Positions 10,183 to 20,179 of a stretch of DNA of 64,000 nt are shown piece by piece; the first letter of the stretch is position 1, and each line of letters starts with the position of its first letter. Origin of the DNA: Breviolum minutum Mf 1.05b.01 (Eukaryota; Sar; Dinophyceae; Suessiales; Symbiodiniaceae). Where the stretch lies: NCBI GenBank assembly GCA_000507305.1, contig DF241444.1, positions 1 through 64,000 of the forward strand. Direction: 5' to 3'. A program made the position numbers and the translations under genes. Under the pieces are notes generated by a model. That model was not told the DNA's origin, made no database searches, and saw only the letters and a list, made by a program, of their open reading frames with translations.

Positions 10183-12427
10183 ATGAGCGCACTGCTTCTA
10201 GCACTCATAGGTTTCTTACTGTCGTTTGTGTTCTTGGCAAACCGATGGTTCCAAGTACCTGGAGGTTTCGTCTTTGGATCCATTGAGCATGAAAACCGAA
10301 GTGCTTTGGTCACGGAGCATGTCACAGAGGCTGCCTTACAAAAGGATACGGAGGCTGCCTCGGTTGGAGATTTGATGGAGATTTTTTGTTATAACCATTC
10401 TTGAATTATCTGAATATTGAGATTACATTGTTTGATTCTTTCTCTCTTTGCCTTTTTTGATATTCTTAGTTTCCAGCAACTTGTTCCGAAGCAACTTGCA
10501 TCTCTCCCAGGAGTCCGCAGTCAGTTCTTCGGAAACTCAGCGAAGCTCAGCTGAACCGAAGTGTTTCTTGCAGAATGTTCGACCTTGTAAGCAAGGTGAA
10601 GGCATTGGTGGCTTGTTCCGGCGGATGGAATGGATCTTGGCCATTGCAGCAAAGTTTGGTTGCTCCTATGTCTGTAATGTTGATGATTGGCCTACAGGTG
10701 TGGAAAAGAACAGAATGCCAAAAACAAAAGCATGGTGAAACAATGGTGAAACACAGGTGAAACAATGGTGAATCACAGGTGAAACAATGGTGAAACAATG
10801 GTGAAACAAGGGTGAAACAAGGGTGAAACAATGGTGGGTTGCATAACATTTTTTAGGGGGGGGGGGGGTAAGTCCTTGTCAGCCACGTGTTTTGTATATT
10901 GTTTGTATAAACTCCTTGTCGTGAGGTCATGGTACAGGCAAAGTGGGACATTTGTTTGGTTGTGAACGTGACAGAGTAATAGGGCATCCAAGCAAGATAG
11001 TTGCACAAACAGCTATCAAAGGATTGAAGCTTGGCTTTGGTGGAATTCGGATGACTTTTGTAAGTATGTTTTATGTGCAAGGTTGATGTATTGCTGTATA
11101 TCAGGTGTGAATCATTGTCGATCTACACATTCTAAATCTGTTTGTCCAAAGGGAGAATACGCGAAAACCTGCTTGTCACATAGAGAAGTATCATGATATC
11201 AGGATCTCTTCAACTATACCAGTACTGATCAATCACAGCTTCAAGGGAGGGTTTGTTTGAAACTCCTCCGTTTCGACTGAGGAAATCCGCCAGGACTCGA
11301 TTGTCATACAAGACGTCCTCACCATACGTGGTGCGCTACAAGAAAGGCCAACCCTTGCTGCGCAGTTCTGCATGGACATTGGAAGCAAGGCCTAAGGCGG
11401 AGGCGAGATGGAACGATGTGTTCAACAGACACCCTATGGTTGATGGAAGAAATTCTGCAACCACTTAGGACTTAGGATTTGTATAAAACCTTGTAAAAAA
11501 TGGGATAAACGACCAACCTCAACTGCTGCAGGATTTCTTCCGTCAACAGTATGGCAACCTATGGCACTGAGTATACCAGATGAAGTCTGAAGATTATATC
11601 AAAACCGTGTATGAAAATGTTGGTGTGTTGGCATGTTGGTGATCTACATCATACTTTATTGGCATTTAGATCACCGATTGTGAGATCGTATCGTAGTATC
11701 TTGAGCTGTTTGGTCTGTGTATATGGTTGATTATGGTTGTATGTTCTTATCATCATCTCTTACTGATTGTCTTTCACTAAACATGGATTGTCGGAGATTC
11801 GCCCCTGGTTTTGCTGCTTTTTCCGGTAGCGCATTGGATGCCGGTTTCTGATTTTCATCACAGGTTTGGGAGTTCAAGCCAAACTGCAAGGAGATGATGA
11901 CGGTGACCCATGAGACAACTTGGAAATGGATACAAGGCCAATACAATGCGGTAAGATTGGCAAAGCGAAGAGATGAAAACACTGCTTGGGGTATCTGGGT
12001 TTTGGTTTCTTCAAAAACCTTGGAAGATGTACAAAATTGGATTCCATCACCAAACTGCGTTTTGACAAATTGTGGTCTTTAATTTACAACGCCCCCGCGG
12101 TTTGTGTGTGGATGATTTTAAACATTCAACTGTTTGGTTTCTACGTGGCGCAAAAATCCTGAGGTACCCCTCGCGTTCGCATAGCGTTGCAGCTACGACG
12201 TGGCGATCGTCCGCGTGCATGTCCTCTCTATTTGTACTTGAATGCTTTACGCGATCTGTCGCCTAGCGGAAATTGAGGAGAAATTAACCGCCGCACAATT
12301 CTAGGTGGTTTCAAACATGTTTTATTTTCACCCGTATATGGGATCATTTTGACTCACATTTTTCAGATGGGTTGAAACCACCAACTAGAACTGTTTTGGT
12401 CCCTTTTTTCGGTGTCGTCCTCATTCC

Positions 12428-12470
<43 letters not shown>

Positions 12471-13927
12471 AACGACAGCAATGGTGAATGATTAACGATA
12501 AATATGATAAATGATGTATGATGAACTACGATGATGTGCAATGATGTGCAAGATGTATGTTGTATGATGGTGATAATGCTTGCAATATAGTTATGGTGGC
12601 GCTTCTGGCGCAGGCAAGCAGATTTGCGATCTCGTGATGTTGTGTATCCATCTGATAGAAATAGAAGCACCTTACCAACACACGATGAGCGGAGGGGGTT
12701 TGACCAGAATCATTGGGGTGGGTGGCCTCCCACATTTGAGAGATAGTCATAGTCATTGACATATCCTACCCAGATTTATTTAAGCTCGGATATGCATGAA
12801 ATGTTTTGAATTCTTCTGAAACATGTCACACTTTTTTTGAGGGCTTCCTTCCGCACTTGATGTGTTGCATCCTTTAATCTTTAAACACAAACATCGCTCC
12901 CCTAAAAGCAAAGGTCAAAACAGATGCCATGGATCACTATGGAGAATAGTCAGATCTTAATCATCGGACAAGTGGACATGAAGTCGCCAGAATTTCTGTG
13001 CCTCACACGCCGTTTGCAAGCAAAGTTTTCGGTGCTCTCAGCTGCAATGAGTTGATCCAAGATGTGAAGAAGATGTGTTTTGTTGAAGCAGAAAGTATGA
13101 AAAATGAGTCTACAGTACACAGTACATACTTCGAATAGTGAATGATGTAAATGGTAGTAGATATATACGTATGATAATATTATATATGTATTGATTTTAT
13201 ATTATGTATCTCAGGCCATGCAGCAATGCATCCTTCTTATTTTGATCCCATGCTTCTTTGGCAAGTCTCTAAAAGGCTTGTTTGCACCTTTTTCTTCACA
13301 TCTCTGGGTTTGCACAAGACAGAAATCTCAGGTAGCAAAGAAAGCAGTCCCAGCTTCATTCACCTTGCAGAGGGATCTGGAGTGGGATTTGTCACCCTTC
13401 ATGACGTAGACATAGTTCAAGTATGTTGAAACATGTTTAAACAGATAACTGCTACCTAACATTACCAAACATATTTGTGATGATATGTGCAACATTATAT
13501 TGATATCGTTGATATGTTTTTTTTTAGATGTTCATCCAGCTTATCCCAAAAAATGCTGGCTTGCTTTTACCTTCCAGACTCTCCCATTTTTGTATGCAGC
13601 TGCATGGCTAGCTGCGGGTCACATGGCAGGATCACATCGCCACCTCAGACATTTTGATCCTTGGGGGTGGTGGCAGCTTTTCAAGCTTTGCAGCAACGTT
13701 GCAATGGAATGGAATCTCTGTTGGATTTGGATATTTTTTCCTGCTGAGTTTTTGTTGATGGCTCCGGAAACTACTGAAAAACTGCGATTTCTATGATTAT
13801 CTTATAGAAAGTGGGAAAAATATCCGTATCAGCTGGTGCAAGATGTTTTCCATCAACAGTAGTGATAGATTATAATCAGATTGAACTTGGCATTCTGAGT
13901 TTGAAAAGTTCCGGACATATTTCTTAG
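10183..13927 (+). CDS. type II membrane glycosyltransferase-like protein (family unassigned)
   Basis: Nine exons fit by phase: 10183-10387, 10470-10697, 10983-11059, 11282-11389, 11864-11950, 12950-13094, 13215-13420, 13528-13753, 13860-13927 (TAG). This gives about 449 residues. The start is the ATG 10 bases after the spliced-leader relict. Residues about 3-22 (ALLLALIGFLLSFVFLANRW) form a signal anchor; the rest should face the Golgi lumen. The stem is followed by a domain with GEGIGGLFRRMEWILAIAAK and, near the C-terminus, DILILGGGGSFSSFAATLQ. That motif resembles the sugar-nucleotide site (small-residue loop after a hydrophobic strand) of fucosyltransferase-like enzymes. The family is an inference. 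One in-frame TAG (13609-13611) lies within exon 8. The fourth exon may instead run 11282-11438 plus 11550-11584 around a family C element, but that version includes a TAA at 11393-11395. The gene may therefore be a pseudogene. The last intron is exactly a family C element. Confidence 0.6.
10734..10836. repeat. 10-bp minisatellite (GGTGAAACAA)n
   Basis: About ten tandem units of GGTGAAACAA with variants such as GGTGAATCAC and GGTGAAACAC. It begins 36 bases after the donor of intron 2 of the glycosyltransferase-like gene, so it is intronic. Confidence 0.9.
11439..11549 (+). mobile_element. family C introner-like element C1
   Basis: Begins GTTGATGGAAGAAATTCTGC and ends TCTTCCGTCAACAG, so the ends form an inverted repeat and also a GT...AG pair. 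The inner part reads TTGTAAAAAATGGGATAAAC and CAACCTCAACTG, shared with the other copies. If it is removed as an intron, the upstream frame (...ACA CCC TAT G) joins in phase with TA TGG CAA CCT ATG GCA downstream. It lies between exons 4 and 5 of the glycosyltransferase-like gene. Confidence 0.65.
12305..12388 (+). mobile_element. family B short inverted-repeat element B1
   Basis: Bounded by CTAG|GTGGTTTCAAAC and GTTGAAACCACCAACTAG. The inside holds TTTATTTTCACCC and TTTTCAGATGGG, shared with copies at 19374, 31903, 32450, 35892 and 38975. It lies inside intron 5 of the glycosyltransferase-like gene. The ends are GT...AG. Confidence 0.75.
12428..12470. repeat. (GAT)n microsatellite
   Basis: About 14 GAT/TGA units in an intron. 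Confidence 0.95.
13754..13859 (+). mobile_element. family C introner-like element C2, coincident with an intron
   Basis: The element runs from GTTGATGGCTCCGG to TTTTCCATCAACAG (106 bp). Its own left end supplies a TGA in the frame of the preceding exon. Removing it exactly as a GT-AG intron joins T|TA in phase 1 and opens a further 22 codons (..VIDYNQIELGILSL..) to a TAG at 13925. Element and intron edges are therefore the same. Confidence 0.75.
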
Positions 13928-14595
13928 CCACAGCCTTTTCTAAGCGTGGAGAATACCTTTCCCCGTATTTGAAGGGGCTTGCAAGTCTGACTATCTCAAT
14001 ACATCTTGCAAAGAAACACTGCTTTCGGTGAATTGATTGAACCCTCTTTTTTGGGCTAGTATTGCAATAGAATGAGTCACTATGAGGTTGAAGATGGTTT
14101 TTCTCTAGCGAACTTGTTCTTGGATTGATTCATTCGCCATGGCATGCCATGGGACATTTTCCTGGAGAATATTTTTTGGATGACCTCAAATCAAGTCAGG
14201 TTCACTTCAACTGGAGGGGAATCCCCGCATGATTCATATTGCCAAGCTCTTCTGGAACAACCGAAAGTGAAGTCAGAGAAAGTTATGTGATTTGATGGGT
14301 GAAACTAAGATTCCGAAAATGGAAAGAAAAACCGACTACAGAAACCCAAGAATCATCACCTTCGTTGTACTATACCATCCAACCAAGTTGAATCATATTT
14401 ACGAACATAAAAACTCTTGAAACTATTGAAACAACAACCTGTTCAATGCAGTTTCTTGGACCAACTTGTTCTCGCAATCAAAAAATGAATGTGAATTCTT
14501 TTTGTTTTCTGTCCATCTGTTCAAATTCAATCGAAGGGATCCGGATTTGCGGATTTTGGGAAGGGAAAGTATCCTCTGTTTGTGTGGTGTTCCAG

Positions 14596-17500
14596 GTTAG
14601 CAGATCGTTTGATGTTTTGGCCAGTGTGTTTTTGTTGGGGTGGTTTTTGTTTTTCATACTGTTGATGGAAGAAATCCTGCACCACCTGGGATGTAAAAAA
14701 CCATGTAAAAAATGATATGGATATTTACCATATCAACTGGTGCCAGATGTCTGAACCATCAACAGTAGCATCCCAGGAATTATTTTGCACTCTCGGACAA
14801 AAGATTCTGCACTGGATGGCCTGCCACATGCATATGCCTTGGATTCCATGGGACGCTTTCCCTGCAACAACAGCTATGACTTCTCGCAGTTCAGCGCACG
14901 TTGCTGGGTGCGAAGGGAGCTATATTAAGACATTTGAGATGCTTTGGGATCTTAGGTTTCCTATAGCTTTCTAATTTTGATACCTATTTGCATGAAGGAT
15001 TTGAAGAAGCAACATGATGATTTTGATTTTTCCACAAGCTGCCTTTGAAATTCCCAAAAGGGTACAAGATATGGAAATAGGAGCGTGACGAAACCTCTGG
15101 TTTTTTTGGCGGAGGATTGAACCTTGTTGTGGTTTCGATGTTGCTTCCTTTCGATGTTGTGGTGAAGCTGTGAGATTTCAAAATGATGGATCTTGATGGA
15201 TTTACCGGTTTCAAGTAAGGTTGGTTTGGTGTCAGTGCTGTTGATGGTTTTGGCCAATTGATATTGAAACATCTTGACGTCAATGGATTCCAAAGATCCA
15301 TGAATACCCTGAATAGCTGGCCAAGGTGTTCTAAAGTTCTAGGTGGTCTGAAGGACATGTTATATTGACCCCTTTGCGCAAGAAGACTCGTCGAAGGACC
15401 TGCCTTCACATATTCTGTAGTAACATGTTACACATTGAATCACGGCTGATATACCCTCCCTGAAACTAAAATAGCACCTGAAACGACACCATGCCAAGCG
15501 GAAAGTTGTCTTCCAACCATCAGTTGCAGGTGTATGCATAGGCTTATCTAAATACAGATCTTTAAACATCAACATCGCGTTGAACCGTACTGTATTGCAC
15601 TCCAATTTTGAGGGCCCCCGAAGCCGAAATCCTTTCTTACATTTCCAGCAAAAAAAATCTAGCTTGGGAGTCACAAAATTGAATAACGGTCGGGTGACTT
15701 CCCAATAGGTTTCTATAGCAGGAAATGTCTTCCCTTGTTCCTACTAGTATGTATGGTTTCTATGGTTTCCAGGTTTCCAGATTACATTTTTGCCCAGACA
15801 TCCACCAAGCAATTTAGTTGTGGCAGGTTTCGATTCTCAGCCGCGTCCACAACATAACACTTTTCATGAGCAGGTGGAATTGGCCATTCAGGACATGTTG
15901 GATGTGAATTTCTTGGAAACATGTAATGAGTATTCAATATGAAAATCCTTCTTGTTGTGTTCTCTAAGTGGATTTGACTCAGACGCGCTTTGAAGATACT
16001 ATATAGAGAGAGGTATTTATAACACAATGGCCCTCAACTAAACAAAGGACATCGTGATTGGAACAAAACTGTAAAGTCTTTGATATGTTGATATTTCTGT
16101 CACCGTAGAATGATATGTTTGTTCTTTCTTTTGTAATGGCCTCATGGTTATGTTATGCTTACCCCGCTCAACTTTGTGAGGATTACCAGATGTGGTATGA
16201 AGACTCCAGACCCTGCAAGACGGGTCGAGACGGCTTCGACGTTGGAAAGAGGTGTGTGCCACCTGTCTTCAGCCCTGCTTGTTCCAACGGAATGGTGAAG
16301 AGCTATGATTTTGAAGGGCCAATGTCGAAACAAGATTCTGCCGAAGTGAATGTGACAGCAGCCTTGTATCCATTGGATAAGACCTATAGTGCTTCTACAA
16401 AGGTTTGTCCAGCAGCATCCTGCTTGGGAAAGCCAGGGAAGGAGTGCGGAAGGTTTTATTGCTGTAAGTCACAGGGAAGCATTCCTGACGCTGTGATGCT
16501 TAGCCATGATCATGTTGCTGTTCTCCTCCTGGGGTGCCGCGGCAACATCAACCATGAGTTTCATCAAAGTTTTTGGCCATTCTTCTGGTGGACTACAATC
16601 TATGCCAACACCAACTTTGCCATCTTAGTTGACAGGATGTCAGAACATCCACGGGTAAAATGTGAATCTCCCTTTTGGCAGGAGGACTTGTTTTGGAAGC
16701 TTGCTTCAGTCAAAAGGTGGAAAATCTACAACATGTCCACTGGACCACAAAACTACTGCACCACTGGACAGTTGCACCTGACGAAAGGCTCATGGTCGTT
16801 TCGAGTGTTTAAAAGAAACTTCTTAGGGTCGTTGCGGAAAAAGCTATGTCGCCTATGTTGTGTTGACACTCAGGATGCATGTTTTTGAAACCATTCTCCA
16901 TGTAACAATTCAGGATGTTCATCTATTCTGGATTGCCTAATTTACAGTTTCTCTCATGGATTTGTTTTTAGCTGCATTTACACTTCCAGATCATTTGCAA
17001 TCCTTGGTGGTATAGAACTATGCCATTTGTTTTGCTTCGGTTTTTAGAAACAAAGCATTCTCGCACAATCAAGTAAGCTGCGGCTGGTGATGCCTTTAAA
17101 AACCGCCTTTTGTTTGGAGGTCTCAAAAAGTGTTGCGATTTCCAGTTGAAACCTCCAGCATTGCTACATGCAGCAAAGCGAGACATTTTTGCAGCAGTGT
17201 TGGGAACTACTTCTTTTGAACCATGGCTGCAGATTGCTTTCCAAAACACCTGTCGTCGTGTAGGTGTTTGTTGTTTTTGGATGTGTCGGGCTCATTTTTA
17301 CTAATATTAAGACGTATCTCAACCAGATGTTTGTTGTTTGCTAATATATATATATATTGATATACATTTTAGAATTGAATGCTGCACAGCTCCAGCAAGA
17401 ATAGCAAGTCAGGTTTTTATGAGCAAAGTCAATAGATGTTTTTTTTGCGGTTTATTCAACTCACAGTGAAAGAAACACAAGGATGATGGATCATTTTCAA

Positions 17501-19300
17501 TCACTGACTTTTGTGACTGGTTGTGTTCTCAATCTACTCTTTGGCTCGTTTCGAGCAGTCAGACTTCAATTGGTAAAAACACGGGTCGATTCCCAAGGGA
17601 TGAGATGGTTGATTTCTGAAAAGCATGCACTGGCAACTAACCTTCGATGTGAATTTTCCAGTAACAGACTTACCCTCACTTAAGGGACCAGAACGACACA
17701 TGCTAGCATGACACCGCATGTTTTCAAAAAACATCTATCAACGCATGTGTAGTACTTGTAGATCCTTGTAGCCAAAAATAGATGTCTTCAACTTCCTTTG
17801 TTGTTGACTATTGACTTAAGGACTCCTATCAGTCAAAGGTTTTGATCTACACCAGGGCCAAGTCGAAATGGCGAAGGATTTTGGATCCTGAAAAATTGCT
17901 GCCTCTTTTTCGTCAGGACTGATCGAAGTTCTTCCGGTTGAGCAATGAGAATTGGTGAGAGATTTTAGACAAAAGTCAGACGTGGTCATCTTGTTGGTGG
18001 AAAACGTAAGGCATCTCATTATGTATTATGGGAAAAACAATGACAATCATCATCATCATCATCAGCAGCAGCAGCACTTGAAGGTTGTTCTTTTTTTTAA
18101 CCTTTTCCAGGACTTAGCTGTGGAAATCGTGGATGATATGCCAGCAACACTTGAGGCCCAAGCACGTTTGTTTGCATCTGCTGGTTTGGTCTTAGCACCC
18201 AATGGTGGTTGGGCGCCCAATGTCATTTTCATGCCTCCCGAAACTCAGATTTTGCTCGTTTTTTTAAGCTGTACTTTAAAAGGGGTGGGTTTTTTCATAT
18301 TAAAGATATGATTGTTGCAGCTTACACACCAATTTCAGAAAACAAAGTCTTGTTGATATTGATGAATTATTCATTATTTAACAATGAATTCCTTGAATTA
18401 GCAATTGGCTTCAAAAAAACTGAGTGATTAGTTTCTTTGAATATCTTTCAAGTAGCCATCCGTTTTTTGAAGTTATTAATTAGTTCCTGGCCCCAAAGCA
18501 AAAAGAGGGCCACGGAGGGTTCCAAGATATATGTTTTTTTTTTCATGAGTTTGCGCCCAACAATTGTGTCATATTTATTTGTTCACCCTTTCTGTCTGCT
18601 TTAGTTTGTTTTGTGTTTATTGTGTTTTTTTTCTCCCGTAGTTCCATCTTCTGTTTGTGTCTTATTTACTCCTTCATCCGTTTGTTTTCTCCTTCGTGCA
18701 TTCCTTTTTGTGTGTCCTTGTGACCTTGTTCATTTTTCTTTGTTTTGTTCTTTCTTTCTGAAATTATGTGTATACCTATATACACATTAGTGATTAGTTT
18801 ATGAATGTATATGTGTTTTTTCGTACTGTTTTCTTTTCTCGCTTTTCTTCCTTGTTGTTCGCATCTCTCTATATTAATTAATGTGCTGTTCTTTGTTCCT
18901 TTACAGTACTTATTTCCTGACGTGTGTTAACGTTTTCTGTCTTTCTTATTTTTGGTCCGATGTGTCTTCTCTATGGTATCTATTCTTGTTGTATGTTTCT
19001 TTGCTTTTTCGATCCATTCAATGGTTGTTTCTGGTTCCCTTAATGGGTGGTAAGTGATTTATAATCACCCAATTGGCAGTATATATCACCTAACACCTAT
19101 TAAGGGAACCCGGAAACTCCATTCATCCATCGTTTGTAGAAAGTGCTCAGGACAGCTGCTTGATTGAACTGCATCTCTATCGCTTGGACAGCTGGGTTGC
19201 TCGTTACCACCTCGCTTCCACCGTTGGCGAAGTCCTATTGACTCTTGGTTTTCGGCAGATTCGGCAGTACGACGTTTTGTTTGACCAGCAAAAAACTTAA
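14596..19300 (+). CDS. GT61-like glycosyltransferase, type II membrane protein
   Basis: Exons that agree in phase: 14596-14660, 14766-14916, 16181-16804, 17146-17259, 17833-17916, 18111-18248; probable last exon 19140-19300 (TAA). The start codon lies upstream and is not fixed. The first exons encode a membrane anchor (VLASVFLLGWFLFFI and on), then a Cys-rich lumenal segment (GRFPCNNSYDFSQFSARCW). The long exon contains NINHEFHQSFWPFFWW, the expected position of the GT61 'NxxHW' region. Later exons give KVLIYTRAKSKWRRILDPEK and FASAGLVLAPNGGWAPNVIF, which match the GT61 (DUF563) pattern of a basic strand followed by '..A.vligpHGAglaN..F.pp'. Here the usual His-Gly-Ala is Asn-Gly-Gly. The family transfers xylose, GlcNAc or arabinose in the Golgi; the substrate is unknown here. 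Intron 1 is a family C element; the 17917-18110 intron has a GA donor. The junction between 18248 and 19140 is not resolved. Confidence 0.6.
14661..14765 (+). mobile_element. family C introner-like element C3, coincident with an intron
   Basis: Runs from GTTGATGGAAGAAATCCTGC to GTCTGAACCATCAACAG (105 bp). It interrupts the membrane-anchor coding of the GT61-like gene. The upstream exon ends in phase 2 (ATA CT) and the downstream exon needs two bases (T AGC ATC). Removal gives a continuous hydrophobic segment followed by Ser-Ile-Pro-Gly. Confidence 0.75.
17917..18110 (+). other. non-canonical GA-AG intron with repeated boundary
   Basis: The exon before ends CGTCAG and the intron starts GACTGATC; the intron ends TTTTCCAG and the next exon starts GACTTAGC. 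CAGGACT therefore occurs at both edges. No placement within that repeat gives a GT donor. Both exons are in phase 0 and join two halves of the GT61-like domain without loss. The intron also carries a CAT/CAG short repeat (18041-18076). Confidence 0.6.
19022..19125. repeat. family E inverted-repeat element (copy 2)
   Basis: Left end TGTTTCTGGTTCCCTTAATG and right end CATTAAGGGAACC-like (ATTAAGGGAACCCGGAAACTC) are reverse complements. It ends 14 bases before the acceptor of the last exon of the GT61-like gene. Confidence 0.7.
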
Positions 19301-19373
19301 ACGTCGATTTTTGCAGACAGAGTAGAGCTGAAGTTCTTGATTGGAGGCAAAACAGTTCTTATATAATCTCTGG

Positions 19374-19466
19374 GTGGTGGGTTCAAATATTTTTATTGTT
19401 CACCCCTTTTTGGGAAGATTCCCATTTTGAGTAATATGTTTCAAAGGAGTTGAAACCACCAACTAG
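19374..19466 (+). mobile_element. family B element B2
   Basis: GTGGTGGGTTCAAATATTTT on the left, AGTTGAAACCACCAACTAG on the right. It lies 73 bases after the stop of the GT61-like gene, in the presumed 3' region. Confidence 0.75.
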
Positions 19467-19489
19467 ATCTGTTTGTGATTTGTTTGTTG

Positions 19490-20170
19490 ATGAACCTATG
19501 GTTCCAATCGACCAGGATTGTTGGGGACTACAGAGACCCCAAGAAGGACAAAGTTGTGCGGCCAAGGCGGATTGGAGGAGATGACGACTTCCTGGTAGAG
19601 GGTGCAAAAAACCATCTTTTTGAGGATATCTATAAGCAGATGGCCGCAAGCCGTCTATGCCACGGATTCCTTAAGAAATCCTGATTCAAGATATTTGGTA
19701 GGCTTTGGATCTTTGCTGATTTTTCTCAGGTATCAAGCATTGCCCAGGTTTGGGGAAAAACCACACTGGATCCTGGGATGCCTGGGGAAGACGACGTCAT
19801 CAACATCACCTGTCGCTCATCTTCATGCATAGGGATGAGAATTTCGTTGCTTCGGTGAAGATGAAATTGGAACCTGGGGGAACACGTCTCTGGAGAAGAT
19901 ATTGCAGAAGGGATCAAAAAAGAATACCCCTTTGACAGATACAACTGAGAGAAGTTGACCATGGAATGGTGGTCATGTTGGCGATGTTATCGGTGCGTGT
20001 GTTATTCAAGATTCAAGAATTGGAATCCTGCGGGACTTTCAAGAAAAAGAACATGCCCAAAAACGCGGCTGGGACGTGTGTCTTTCACTATGCAGATGCT
20101 TTTGCTAGGAGCAATGTACACTGGATTGTAGCAACATCGATCTTCATGCAACGATATAAACTTACATGAA
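19490..20170 (+). CDS. coding-like stretches, gene not resolved
   Basis: Several plus-strand blocks read like protein (KKDKVVRPRRIGGDDDFLVE; KTTLDPGMPGEDDVINITC; CVFHYADAFARSNVHW). They lie in different frames and have plausible acceptors (tttttctcag at 19731). I could not link them by phase. They may be exons of a short gene behind the GT61-like gene, or decayed coding sequence. Confidence 0.25.
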
Positions 20171-20179
20171 TCATGAACC

